From the NCBI RefSeq assembly GCF_004210375.1, contig NC_134834.1, positions 96,104,170 through 96,168,169 on the forward strand: a DNA stretch of 64,000 nucleotides, read 5' to 3'. The notes below the pieces were generated by a model. It was not told the origin of the DNA. It saw nothing but the letters and a program-made list of their open reading frames with translations, and did not search any database. The translations under genes and the position numbers were made by a program. Below are positions 47,589 to 59,201 of this stretch, piece after piece; positions within the stretch are counted from its first letter, which is position 1; each line of letters opens with the position of its first letter. This stretch comes from Tachypleus tridentatus (taxonomy: Eukaryota > Arthropoda > Merostomata > Xiphosura > Limulidae).

Positions 47589-48285
47589 ACATATAGTAAG
47601 TAGAAACGACTTAAGACAAAAATCAGTGAATGAATTGCGTAATTAATTGAGTATTCAGCGAGGCAATGAATGAACATATTTAGTGTCGGTTAGCGAGTTA
47701 TTCGGTTGTATTATTCAATTAGCAAGTGAAACAGTTAGTGTGATTGTTACCAATTAGTTAATAAGAAGTTTTACGTGCATTCGTGAATTAGGCTTAGAGT
47801 TAATCTCTGAATACGTGTTCAAACATTATTTGTAAAACTGGACTTATCGAATGAAAGAAGGCTGCAGCAAATGTTAAGGGTTAATTAATTTGCTATCATT
47901 ATTTGGACTGGACTTTGAACTTGTCATTGTTTTTAACGAGTCTTCGAGAAGAATCCACCCAACAAAAATATTCATAAACAAAACGGTTTCTTCAGTCCAA
48001 CGTTATTCATATACCATATATAAACTACTATGACTTGATTTTGTATATACCTTTCTCACCTAAAACTAAAAATACACATGTTTAATAATACTAAAAAATT
48101 GTAGAATTTGAAATATATAACATTTCATTAAATACTATGGCTTCTGTGAAACGCTGTGTCCATACGTTTGATATTGTGTATTTGATACACAAATACAGTT
48201 AATACATACCCATAATATTTAATATAAGTGGAATTTCTTTTTAGCGCTTCTTTAAAAATGTTATATTCTAGTATAAATTTTCTTT

Positions 48286-50450
48286 CTCTTTTGGGGCAGT
48301 TAATCCACAAAACAAAACAAGTGTCTTAAAAAATATATGCCATATGAAAAAAAATATGTACACATTTTTTAATGAACATGTTAATTGCAGTTATTTTGCT
48401 TTTAGAGTCTAAAAGTTAAACTATACCGAGATAAAGGTCAGTTCTGTGATACGTTCTATATAATTAACACGAAAGCAAAAACTATGTAGATCGTCGGTTT
48501 CTTGTGCACCTGCTTCCCAAAGTTCTATAATATGAAAGGCAACTTGGTCTAACTTAATGGTAGAACAATAAAAAAAAAAAAAGTTTCATTGTATCTCTTT
48601 CCCATCATGAAAACTAAAGTGGTTCCACTCACACACGTGAAGAATTTCGATTAAACGTAAAATAAAGAGACAGGCGAAGAAGGAAAGTTATATATCTACA
48701 AAACAACAGCACTATAAACAAATTACTTCATTATTAGTGGTAGCATGGAACGAAACTGTTTATTCTTTTAAATATTCGCATATTACTTTCACATTTTAAT
48801 AACAGTTAAGATAAACCTTCACACTCGATATAAATATAAAAGAATATATTTATCTGGAATGTAAATAGAGTTTTTTCTTAACTTTTATCAAAATGTGCAA
48901 AACCCTCTGGTATGCAATACTAATTTAAAAAAAAACAAAAAAACAGAAATTTCTTTCACATAATTAAAAAAAATAAACTGTTGCGTAGAAATTAGCGACC
49001 AACAATACCAATATCTATGACAAACCAAAACTGTTATTTGAATTTGTATCGACTTTGGCTACTTATAACAATAGTAAATGTGTCCTCAGATCATATTAGC
49101 AAACATTAAAACAATATAATGTAATGGATGTTTAAACTTGTTATACAGAAATTTTAGTAGACACGGGTTAATATTTCTTATAACAAATTAAATGATTGAG
49201 CTTTACAACATGTCAAAAACGACGTTAGGGTTAAGTGATAACACGTAGTTTAACTGCTGGTTGAATTAATATACGATATTTTTCTACACGCTCTACGCAA
49301 AATAATCCAAAGCTACCAACAAACGTCTACAGCTCACGGAATTCTTACATACCTTATAACTGATAGTCAGACGAACGCAGCGCACCATAAGTTGATTTAT
49401 CTTTCCCTACCGATACAATTACGAAACTAACCACGCAAGCCCGAGTAAATTCGTACTGACTACTGTCTTTAAAACGTCCGTAAGAAAGAAAAAAAAGATT
49501 GCGCTATAATATATTAGTCCGCAGAGATCGTGAGCGCAGTAATATCAGCATAATCTGATTTGATTGTATAAATATTAAAGAAGAGCAAGTTTTTATTACA
49601 AGTTTATTAAAATACACGATCCAAGTTTTTAATTATACAGTTGTTAACGAACTATGTTTTCACGTGGTTTTATACACTCTTCGGAACTACTGCCTTTGTT
49701 TGGCGCTTTTCTTGGCAAGCGGGAATCTCTTCATCCAATCAAAATGTACATTTCAACCAAACCAGAAAGAAAATGACATCCATGTTACAAGCCACTTAAA
49801 AAATATTGAAACTCATAAAAATATCTTTCATGTTTCGAAAAATATTTCACATTGTTGTTGCGTGTAGTTACAATATTTTTGAACAAAGTAAGAAAAATAT
49901 ATTAAAGTACGGCAGATAGGAAAATATACGTATCGACATAAACACGAGATCATTTTTTTTTAAATGTTTACAGTTGTTTTGTACATTATAAATACCGTTA
50001 ATTTTCTGTATTATTCTGAATAAATTAAAAAATAGCTTTTCCATAACAATCGTTTAATGAAATATAATTTTTTAAAGATATGTCACATTTCAGAAAATAA
50101 CCGCTTAAGTTGTTTTGTTTCTTGTTTTTAAAATAAACCTTTGTGGTTTTGTTATCAGCTTTTGCAGTCTGATTTCACGTTTTCCTGTAGTAGTAAAATA
50201 TTTTTATTTCGTGTTCATAATTTAGAATTTTAATCATTTTAACATCCAAAATCCGAAATGGAAATAACCACATGAGGGAACGCTAACAATATAGGAAAAT
50301 CAATAAAAAATATGTATCTTGTAAAATTAATACAATAAAGACAAACTACTGAAAATTATATAAATTATCTCTAACTCTCATGTTTTACTGAGTTTTCTTT
50401 AATTTCTGAAGTGTATATTGGTGGATAGAAGACATTTAATAGTAGAAATA
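48286..50450. other. Gene-poor stretch right of the repeat
   Basis: AT-rich and without recognisable elements. A less AT-rich patch at 49290-49530 could be part of a promoter region (possibly that of Myc, which points this way), but nothing specific supports it. Confidence 0.4.
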
Positions 50451-50455
50451 AACGA

Positions 50456-50714
50456 CCTTCATGACCATGTGGTTCATGAATCGTCATCTGATGGTCACGA
50501 GTTCGAATCCCCGTCACACCAAACGTCCTCATTCATTTTAAAGTGGGAGCATTATACTGTGACAGTCAATCGCTATAAATTGATAAAAGAGTATCCCCAA
50601 AATTGGCTGTGGGTGGTGATGACTAGCTGGCTGCCTTCCCTCACTGCTAAATTAAGAATGACAAGTACAGATAACCCTCGTGTAGTTTTCGCGAAGTTTA
50701 AAATAAAATAAATG
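50456..50714 (+). mobile_element. SINE-A, degenerate
   Basis: Head CATGTGGTTCATGAATCGTC, B-box-like GAGTTCGAATCCCC, body and a tail ending ATAAAATAAATG. Several small deletions mark it as old. Confidence 0.8.
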
Positions 50715-50731
50715 AAATATCTTATAACGCA

Positions 50732-50887
50732 AATAGTTGTTTTCCTGTAACTGGACATTCAACGTTTCGCTTTACGGCTTCTTCAGGATCGTTTCACTGA
50801 AATACAAACAGCATCTGACAGTGGAATGTTCCTGAAGAAGTCGTAAGCGAAACATTGAATGTTTAGTTAAGGTAAAACAACTATTTG
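50732..50887. repeat. Imperfect inverted repeat, arms about 57 bp
   Basis: The left arm 50732-50788 (ending CGGCTTCTTCAGGA) and the right arm 50830-50887 (starting TCCTGAAGAAGTCGTAAGCG) are complementary at most positions, separated by about 41 nt. The motif CTGAAGAAG...CGAAAC resembles the terminal segment of the Penelope-like element at 14607-14640. Confidence 0.8.
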
Positions 50888-51038
50888 GTGTGATGGAGTT
50901 ATTTATTTCTAGTACTAAATACATCAACTTTTATTTGAATACTTTGATTAGATAGAATGACACATTATTTTAACATCGTTGCATGTCTCAAGTACGCTAC
51001 ATTAAACTATTTTGAGCATCATGCTAATAAAATTATGG

Positions 51039-51304
51039 TTAGTTAGTTATTTGGTATTTTGCGCAAAGCTACACGAGGGCTATCTGCGCTAGTCGTTCCT
51101 AATTTAGCAATGTAAGACTAGAGGGAAGACAGCTAGTCATCACCACCCACCGCAAACTCTTGGGCTACTCTTTTACCAACGAATAATGGGATTGACCGTA
51201 ACATTATAACGCCCCCACGGCATGTTGGTGCGACCGGGATTCGAACCTTCGGGCCCTCGGATTACGAGTCAAATGCTTTAACACACTTGGCTATGCCGGG
51301 CCAT
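51039..51304 (-). mobile_element. SINE-A with 11-bp TSD
   Basis: Reverse copy with a short deletion after GCCCCCACGGC. The direct repeat TAAAATTATGG flanks it at 51028-51038 and 51305-51315. Confidence 0.9.
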
Positions 51305-51315
51305 TAAAATTATGG

Positions 51316-51793
51316 AAAGACCAATGATGAAAGATTATATAAGTGACTGTTATAATATCTCTCTACTGAGCAAATCCAAAATAACAATAGCACCAGACAT
51401 TTAATTTATATTCATCTTGTAGTGCTTTCCTTACAGACTTTGGTTGATGGCATAAAGGAAGAAAATAAGTGTAATGTATTATTATGTATCAAAACAGTGA
51501 AAGGTTTCATCGTTCGTTTATCCAATGCGGTAACGAAATGTACATCTCAAAAGAGTTGCGTAATCAATGCTTAATTAATTATACACAATAGCTTTCAGAA
51601 ACGAATAAGTTACTTTATTACATTGGTATAAAATAGTAATAATTTATAAGCAAAATAATATATCTGAATATATAAAAATAAAACATCAGTCAAACTGAAA
51701 AAAAATTCAAATTTTTACAACACAAGGTGACACAGCATCATGAGTCAAACTTATGTGGTTTTTTTTTTAAATAGCTTCAGTACTATGCACTAA
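51316..51793. other. Intergenic, AT-rich
   Basis: No feature recognised between the SINE and the mariner element. Confidence 0.5.
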
Positions 51794-51973
51794 TATTAGG
51801 TCATCCCATAAGTAATGTCCGAAAATTTAATCGAGAAAGTGCATCACCCTTTCTGTCTTTGTAGAAAGCTTTAATGACTAAAACATGTAGTAGGTCGTAT
51901 ATAAAAATGTTCAGACAAATAAAAGAAACTAACCCAACTCCACTTTTTCAGATCATTAATCAAATAAACCCTT

Positions 51974-53003
51974 ATGAAGATGGATGTGTCTGAGGAGCAC
52001 ATTAGGCATATAATGCTTTGTGAGTTTAAAAAGGAAGTAGTGCAGAAGAAACAACACGAAACATTCAAGGTGTTTATGGTGTGGAGTCTCTCAATGATAT
52101 AAAATGTCAAAGGTGGTTTCAGAAGTACAGATCAGGTGACTGCAGCTTAAGTGATGCGTCACGTACAGGTTGTCCTGTTGAGTTTAATGATGACTTGCTG
52201 CTGGCTGTACTTGATGAAGATTGTGCTGTAACAGTTGAAGAACTAGCACAGAAGCTTAATTCAACCAATGCAACAGTTCACCATCATCTGCAACAGCTTT
52301 TAAAGGTGTCAAAACTTTGGTCCTACATGATTTGACAGAAGCCAACCTTAAAGCAAGAGTGGACAATTGCACTTCTCTGCACTCTCGTGAACGTAACTCA
52401 CCTTTTTTTGGACAAGTTAGTGACTGGAGATGAATAATTCATATTTTATAAAAAAATGTTAAGCACCGCAGACAGTGGCTCAGTGCAAGTAAACTGGCTT
52501 AAGTAAAGTCCAAAATGGACTTTCACCCTAGGAAAGTCTTGTTAAGCGTTTGGTGGGATATTGTTGGTGTGATCCGCTTTGAGTGGCTATCACTCGGTGT
52601 AACAATTACATCAGACTTCTATTGTCAACAGTTAGAGCGCTTGACTGTTACACTGAAATAAAAGAGGTCTGCTTTGATCAGTCATAAAGGTGTTGTGTTA
52701 CACCAGGATAATGTACAGTTTCATACAACAAGGATCACACCTGCAAAAATTGAAGAGCTAGACTGGGAAAAAATTCCACATCCTTCTTATTCTCTAGACC
52801 TTCCCCCATCTGATTATCATTTATTCAGAAATTTGCAAAACTATCTTGATGGAAAAGAGCTTGGAACACATGATGATGTCAAAACTATCCTCTTTGTATT
52901 CTTTTCCTCTAAACCCCAAGAAGTTTACAGAAGTGGCGTTCAGAAGCTTGTGAATCGTTGGCAGGAAGTAATTAATAATAATGAAACATACATTATTGAT
53001 TAA
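51974..53003 (+). pseudogene. Mariner transposase (broken)
   Basis: The reading region starts MKMDVSEEHIRHIML near 51974, has a helix-turn-helix region (ESLNDIKCQRWFQKYRSGDC, then LSDASRTGCPVEF), and a DD34D catalytic set. The first Asp is in VTGDE at about 52429, the second in LHQDN at 52707, and the third in PPSDYH at 52812, with 34 residues between the last two. It ends ETYIID at 53003. Lesions are a frameshift near 52030-52040, disruption near 52310-52340 and several stops/frameshifts between 52340 and 52670. Catalytic residues survive but the protein cannot be made as one chain. Confidence 0.9.
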
Positions 53004-53073
53004 ATAACATTAAAAGTGTTTGAAACCCTTTCTATTTTTCTGAACCTAGAATCGGACGTTACTTGAGGGATGA

Positions 53074-53352
53074 TTGTTTGTTTTTGAATTTCGCACAAAG
53101 CGACTCGAGGGCTATCTGTGCTAGCCGTCCCTAATTTAGTACTGTAAGACTAGAGGGTAGGCAGCTAGTCATCACCACCCACCGCCAACTCTTGGGCTAC
53201 TATTTTACCAACGAATAGTGGGATTGACCGTAACTTTATAACGCCCCCACGGCTAAAAAGGTGAGCATGTTTGGCGCGATGGGGATGCGAACCCGCGATG
53301 TTCATATTACGAATCGCACGCCTTAACGCGTTTAGCCATGCCGGCCCACGTA
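53074..53352 (-). mobile_element. SINE-A inserted in the mariner right inverted repeat
   Basis: Complete reverse copy. The direct repeat AGGGATGA is at 53066-53073 and 53353-53360; one copy is the interrupted piece of the mariner end. This orders the events: mariner first, SINE later. Confidence 0.93.
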
Positions 53353-53367
53353 AGGGATGACCTGATA

Positions 53368-54385
53368 CCTTTAAGAATTACGACATATCGTCTTCGAGTT
53401 TCCTGGTTTTTTTTTCTCCATACGATTACACAGTTGAAAATGTTTATTGACTTTAGAAATACGTGAAAACAAAGATTAATTGCATTCATTCCAAAAAGGA
53501 AAACAGAAACCGATAATGGAAAACTTTGTTCTTGAAGAAACAGAAAAAAAAAAGAAAAAAAAAGAGATCTCATATCAAAACTACTAAAAACAAAACAATT
53601 TTGTCATAACTGTTCTGGTAGAAAACAGCAGAGCTCAGAAAATATAATTTTAGGTACCTGCTTTTTGGAATGGTATTTTTTAATGGAACAAGTGCCAGCA
53701 CTTGTGTCCTTTTATTTATCTATCTTCTACACCAACATAAGATTTGAAAAGCACAAATAAATACACGAGCCTTAGGCCTGAGGCCAGGAGATGAGGCACA
53801 CGATCTGATTCAGGATGGCTCTAATCAGTTTATCCAAAACCTTTATTAATGATCTGATATCCCTAGTACTGAGGGCTTTGCTGTAGAAGACATTCCCCAC
53901 CCTAAGATCTGTTTTACCTTTTAAAATTTCTTGTTTTATATTTAAGTGTATTTTTTATTGTGTACTGTATTATATACTGAAGCTAATACCAGTACTCCTG
54001 TTATTTTCATGGAAGTGTCTGAAGATCACTGGCATGTTTGGTGCAATCGTTACAATTATTGACCAGTCACAAGCGGCATCACATAAACAGAATGTTGTCA
54101 TCTAATTACTGGAATACTACAGTTATATATATAGTGATTTAGGCCTTCGTTATGATACCATATGCTTTAACAGAAGCTGTAATTGTGTAAACGAGAGTTA
54201 ACAAGTGAGGTGTATTTACACAGGCCTACGAAGTTAACCTTCATAGAAACTCTTTTGTTTTCAGTAATTCAGCTACGCTTATTTTGGAAATTTTATTTAT
54301 TTTTCTATCACGTAAGGATTTTTTTACAAATCAGGAACAAAAAATGTTCTTACTAAGATTAAGCTATTTTTTCGTTTGCCACAAT
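53368..54385. other. Intergenic, AT-rich
   Basis: No gene recognised. An (AT)n run of 18 bp lies near 54388 at its end. Confidence 0.5.
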
Positions 54386-54408
54386 GGATATATATATATA
54401 TATATGCT

Positions 54409-54478
54409 AGGTCCACCGAGAGAAATCGAACGCTCGATTTTAGCATACTAAATCTATAGGCTTTTCGGGAGACCTGTA
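54409..54478 (-). mobile_element. SINE-B head fragment
   Basis: On the minus strand: CTAAAATCGAGCGTTCGATT and a trace of the GGTGGACC segment. Tail lost. Confidence 0.6.
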
Positions 54479-54520
54479 GCTTGGACGGTTTTGTCTCTTT
54501 CGTATTTTTTTTTTTTTTTT

Positions 54521-54790
54521 TGGCTAGGTGATTAGAGCGTTCGAGTCATAATTTAAGGGTTATGGGTTCGAATTATCGTCACACCAACATGCTCACCCTT
54601 TCAGCCGTGGGAAGCGTTATAATGTGACGATCAATACCAATATTCGTTAGTAAAAGAGGAGTCCAAAAGCTGGCGGTGGGTGGTGATGACTAGCTGCCTT
54701 CCCTTTAGTCTTACACTGCTAAATTAAGGATAGCTAGCGCAGAAAGCACTCGTGTAGCTTTGCGAGAAATTAAAAACAAACAAACAAACA
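54521..54790 (+). mobile_element. SINE-A, head altered
   Basis: Begins at TGGCTAGGTGATTAGAGCGT after a T-run, with GGGTTCGAATTATCGTC, the body, and a (CAAA) tail. The first 8-10 bases of the head are missing. Confidence 0.88.
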
Positions 54791-54794
54791 TATA

Positions 54795-55428
54795 TATATT
54801 TTTTAAAAATTGGAGATTTAATACGTTCCTGTTACAGCTGAACTATATAGCAAATTTTGTGAAAAAAATGTGGCGTAGAAATCATTTGTTGCAAAAGAAT
54901 ACTCAATAACATTAAAACATAATTATTCTAAATGTTCATAAAATTAAATCCGTTTTCTTGCCTTATTCACAAACTCGCATTAGTCTTAGAAAAATAACAA
55001 AATAGTTGTTTCCTGATTGGTTCACACACACAGACAGTAATATATTTACTCATTTTAAACATTATAAACAATAGAGAAGTATGTTGAAAGTCTTCGTATT
55101 TGACTTCTTAAGGAATGTTGATATATTTATTTGAGCTGTATTATTTAAACTATTATCAATTTTCTATTTTAGGCTTGCAAATGTCTTTACATATGCATGA
55201 ATTATTTTCACCATAAAAGTCAAAATTAATCGGCGTATTTTAGTGCCACACTTTTACTACTCATTGTTCATAATACAGACAGTTGTACACATTAACCATA
55301 TAAACATACAAATGTTTGTGCTCCGATTAATAGCATATTTGCAAGTTATGTAGTCAATTGGAAAATTTGGTAATCCATCGAGCGTGACAACACCACTGGA
55401 CAGGATTCAATCGCTTTAACTTTCTTAC
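54795..55428. other. Intergenic, AT-rich
   Basis: No feature recognised. Confidence 0.5.
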
Positions 55429-55604
55429 AGCAATGTCTTGACATGTCACGAAATAGCAAAGCCTTGATATATCACGCTATAGCAGTTTTGAAATATCACA
55501 TTATAGCAATACCTGGACATTTCACGTGATAGCAAGGCCTTTGATATATCACGTAATATATACAATGTCTTGACATGTCGCATATACCAATGTCTTAAAC
55601 TGTC
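55429..55604 (+). repeat. Degenerate tandem repeat, unit about 26 bp, seven copies
   Basis: Units start AGCAATGTCTTGACATGTCA, AGCAAAGCCTTGATATATCA, AGCAGTTTTGAAATATCACA, AGCAATACCTGGACATTTCA, AGCAAGGCCTTTGATATATC and two more diverged ones. The core TTGAxATxTCAC is partly palindromic. A SINE-B interrupts the end. Confidence 0.85.
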
Positions 55605-55711
55605 GCCCCCCGCTAGTACAGCGGTATGTCTCCGGATTACAACGCTAAAATCAGGGGTTCGATTCCTCTCGGTGGGCTGAGCAGATAGCCCGATGTGGCT
55701 TTGCTACAAGA

Positions 55712-55748
<37 letters not shown>
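55605..55748 (+). mobile_element. SINE-B, full length, with TSD and (CA)n tail
   Basis: Best copy of family B: CCCCGCTAGTACAGCGGTAT, then GATTACAACGCTAAAATCAG, B-box-like GGTTCGATTCC, tail AGCAGATAGCCCGATGTGGC followed by TTTGCTACAAG, and a (CA)n end of about 17 units. The direct repeat TTAAACTGTC is at 55595-55604 and 55749-55758. Confidence 0.93.
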
Positions 55749-55750
<2 letters not shown>

Positions 55751-56020
55751 AAACTGTCAAGATGCACATGGGCCATAATGTAAAACTTGGCTTGTTATGC
55801 ATTCAGTAAAATAGAAACTCGAATTAAAAATTGGATTATTATATGAATGTTTTCATATTCCCTGAGCTAACTAGTGAGATATGTTTAATTTAAAACCCCA
55901 CAGAATGGCACTGCCTTCGAAAGGCCTAAAGACTAAGTCTTACAGCATTATTGTTTCATTTGTTTATTCAGCATTTTGTATAATCAGAAGGAACCCAAGC
56001 CAGGAGAGTCACTTGTTTCT

Positions 56021-56297
56021 GACCTGGCATGGCCAAGCGCGTAAGGCGTGCGACTCGTAATCCGAGGGTCGCGGGTTCGTGCCCGCGTCGTGCTAAACAT
56101 ACTCGCCCTCCCAGCCGTAGGGGTGTATAATGTTACGGTCAATCCCACTATTCGTTGGTAAAAGAGTAGCCCAAGAGTTGGCGGTGGGTGGTGATGACTA
56201 GCTGCCTTCCCTCTAGTCTTACACTGCTAAATTAGGGACGGCTAGCACAGATAGCCCTCGAGTAGCTTTGTGCGAAATTCCCAAACAAACAAACAAA
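56021..56297 (+). mobile_element. SINE-A, full length, with 11-bp TSD
   Basis: Complete copy; direct repeat CACTTGTTTCT at 56010-56020 and 56298-56308. Tail stem is GCACA/TGTGC, a fully paired variant. Confidence 0.94.
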
Positions 56298-56309
56298 CAC
56301 TTGTTTCTT

Positions 56310-57130
56310 TACGGTCACGATTGGAATGGCGGGAACACTCGAGTTGCGTCATTCACTGACAGTAGCATCAAAAGAAACATTGAAATTCCTATAAAACTCG
56401 GGAAAAAAGAAAAATAATAAATTATGGTTTGTTTTTAACTCCGCTGAATTATACTTAATTAAGAACCTATAAAATGTCTTGATGATCTGAGGTTGGAAAG
56501 TTGAAACATATTTTCCTTACGGACATAACAATTCTCACAAGCCGTTCTATAGCATATCTTAGCGTCACTTAGTTGTTTCCTGTTTTCACATTATGTCTTT
56601 GACGTTATATTTTTGGAAATTGACCTTGTAGGAGATAGATAATCTTGTTTGTATTAGCGTGGTTCTTAGCGAGAGGAAATAAGGGGTGCCTCAGCCATAG
56701 TGACCGGAAATCGGGCTTCGCATCCCGTGATAATAAGTTTCGGATGTGCGAAAACAATAGGCTAATAAAACAACAGGGAGTAAAAAGTATTCGAGAAACA
56801 TACATCATCACTGAGAGAAAGCGATAATTCATGTTGTTGTTTTAATTATACTGACCACAGAAATCATATGACATATGAGATGTTTTTTGCTCCACGTTTA
56901 TTGTTAAGTTTGTTTGTTTTTTATCAAATCATTTATGCATTAATTTTTTTGCATTTTTCCTTACAAATATTTATTTAACAGATGCTTGAGTAAGAAAGCA
57001 AGTTATGCTAATATAATGATAGGTAGATAATAACAGAGTTTTATTGATGGTGTAACATGATATTGGTCTGTTTCCTTCACGTATGATCTGTACCAAGTAA
57101 AGGGCTTATATAGTGTTACAAACACTAAAG
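56310..57130. other. Intergenic
   Basis: No gene recognised. A patch at 56660-56740 (with GGTGCCTCAGCCATAGTGAC and GGGCTTCGCATCCCGTGA) looks like a decayed tRNA-like SINE head. Confidence 0.45.
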
Positions 57131-57132
57131 AA

Positions 57133-57200
57133 TTGGTTGGTTGGTTGGTTTAGTTTGGTGTTCTATGGCGCAAAGAAACTAGGCTATCTGCGCCAACGTT
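57133..57200 (-). mobile_element. LINE family 1 3' terminal fragment
   Basis: On the minus strand: GGCGCAGATAGCCTAGTTTC, TTTGCGCCATAGAACACCAA, then (ACCA)n repeats. It matches the end of the LINE at 21806-21860. A SINE-A follows immediately. Confidence 0.8.
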
Positions 57201-57203
57201 TAA

Positions 57204-57479
57204 GTTTGTTTGTTTGTTTTGAATTTCCCACAAAGCTACTCGAGGGCTATATGTGCTAGCCGTCCCTAATTTATCAGTGTAAGACTAGAGGGAAGGCAGC
57301 TAGTCATCAACACCCACCGCCAACTCTTTGGCTACTCTTTTACCAACGAATAGTGGGACTGACCGTCGCATTATAATACGTCCATGGCTGAAAGGGCAAG
57401 TATGTTTGGTGTGACGGGGATTCGAACCCGCGACCCTCAGATTACGAGTTGAACGTCTTAACCACCTGGCATGTGCCAG
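57204..57479 (-). mobile_element. SINE-A, full length
   Basis: Complete reverse copy next to the LINE end fragment. The head end reads ACCACCTGGCATGTGCCAGG, slightly rearranged. Confidence 0.9.
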
Positions 57480-57710
57480 GCAGCTTGCTTACATTTAGCA
57501 TTGCAACTTACACACACAAGTTTAGACATGTTCCATATCTATTTAAAATGCCATGCTGATAATAATGAACTCTTTCATAAGATAAAATTTCATTTGTACA
57601 TTGTAAGCACAACATAGTATATTTCATTAAAAAAAAAATCCATGAAGGACCGAAAAATGGAATAATCTATCAGAAGATTGAAATTTGACAAATGGCTTCG
57701 ACGTTTTCGT

Positions 57711-57808
57711 GTGTCCTCGAGGTATCTGCTGAGAACACCGCAGGGGAATCAAACCCCTGATTTTACCGTTGTAAATCCGTAGACTTACCGCTGTACCAGC
57801 AGGGGACC
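57711..57808 (-). mobile_element. SINE-B copy, tail shortened
   Basis: On the minus strand: CCCCTGCTGGTACAGCGGTA, AGTCTACGGATTTACAACGG, then GGGGTTTGATTCCCCTGCGG. The tail with the CAGATAGCCC segment is not clear. Confidence 0.8.
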
Positions 57809-57814
57809 TGCAAA

Positions 57815-59130
57815 ACTGACCTATTAACATACTTTGAAGAAAATGCATATATATATTATATATTTAATGAATTTGAACTCAAGTTTCCTTTTTCTCCGTA
57901 TAATACAGTAACTTTTTTTTTTTTTTTAACTATAAGCAACATGGTGAAGGAAAACTCGTCACACATTATGTATATATAAATTAAAATATACCCCATTCAC
58001 AGTCTCAGTTAAACACTGTCACAAATCAGCCACCCTGATGAGACCTTGTCGGAACTGGATATGGCAGATGTTATTGTGCTTGACATATATTCTCTCTCGC
58101 TTTCATTCGTGAGTTCATAGAACTGTTAATGTTAGTAGTGTCGTTTTCTCCCGCTGACGCTGTAATTCATCGCTGGTTCACTGGTTATTGTGAATTATTG
58201 TAAAATTAATTAAACCAAATAATAATAATTATAAATAAACAAAAAATAATAATCGTTGTCAACAGAAAATAAACAATGTTGTATTATTTATTTTTACTGT
58301 AAAATATCCTATTTGTAAACTACCTATGTTTGTATAATAACTACAGTTCACTTGTTTAATCGGGTTTACACCCTAATATTCCTTGTTCATGAAAATTGAT
58401 GACGCGTGCCTAAACAACTACTTTGTTTCGTATCCTAGTCGGTCCTTTGAACCTTGGGATTGAGCGAAAGGCCTCGTCGGCAGTGGTTATAACAGATGCA
58501 GTGGGATTGACATATCCTTTTTTGAATCACCTCATTATTGTTTAGAATTCCGAGCTTAGTATGAGCTATGAACAACCGCGTAAACCTGGCAGTGTGAACA
58601 ACCGTGATACTAAACAACGGACCAATTAGAAAATTTTATAAACAGAGATATAATTGGTCAAAAAACTAAAAGCAATATTGGAATCGATTTGTTATGTTTC
58701 CTGCTGAGATTAAACTGAATTGTATTAAGAGATCGAATTATAGCTATAATGATTCAGTTTCTGTTTTAACGAGGCGTTTAGTAATTCCCTGAATAAACTA
58801 TCACGACAAATTGTTTGAACATTCGTCAACAGGTGTGTTGAAGCTTCCTAGGCTTTAATTTATATTTGCAAACTTCGGTTTCATAAGATGTCGATTTGAA
58901 CTTTAAAAGAAAATATTATCCAATTTTTGTTAGCTCAATGCTAAATTAAAATAATAGTTTTAATTCAATTCAGAAGATTCATATTGTAAAGTTTCAGATA
59001 TGTGTACTTAGTCTAAACAATATATGTTTATTGCATCACAGAAACAACATATATATACGTATAAACATAATATTTTTATTCCAACAGTGACAGCTATATG
59101 AGCCTTCAGTTGTTTTTGTTTGAACGCAAA
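57815..59130. other. Gene-poor stretch
   Basis: AT-rich. No recognisable gene or element apart from short low-complexity runs. Confidence 0.5.
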
Positions 59131-59137
59131 GTTATGT

Positions 59138-59200
59138 AAAGAAATCGAACCCCGGATTTTTTCAATGAAAGCCTATGAGCTTAATCCTGATTCTTCATAG
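59138..59200 (-). mobile_element. SINE-B head remnant
   Basis: The minus strand has AAATCCGGGGTTCGATTTC, the B-box region of family B. The rest is decayed. Confidence 0.45.
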
Positions 59201-59201
59201 G

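Larger units (their letters stand above)
45908..48285 (+). repeat. Right copy of the 2.4 kb repeat
   Basis: Begins one base after the gap at the point matching 43026 and follows the left copy to its end, then continues into unique sequence (CTTTCTCTTTTGGGGCAGTT). It contains the second 73-bp Myc-start copy (46086-46158, one base different), a SINE-A tail (46350-46416) and a SINE-B (47480-47588). Confidence 0.93.
51796..53365 (+). mobile_element. Mariner transposon interrupted by a SINE
   Basis: Left end TTAGGTCATCCC (51796) and the complement of the right end TCAGGTCATCCC (53365) match at 11 of 12 bases, and TA dinucleotides flank both (51794-51795, 53366-53367). A further match between TAAGTAATGTCCGA at the left and the complement of TCGGACGTTACTTGAG at the right extends the inverted repeat. 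A SINE-A (53074-53352) splits the right repeat. Confidence 0.9.

Noticed and set aside
53307..53573. 88-residue minus-strand frame
   Set aside because: Its end lies in the SINE-A head and the rest is T-rich low-complexity sequence on that strand.
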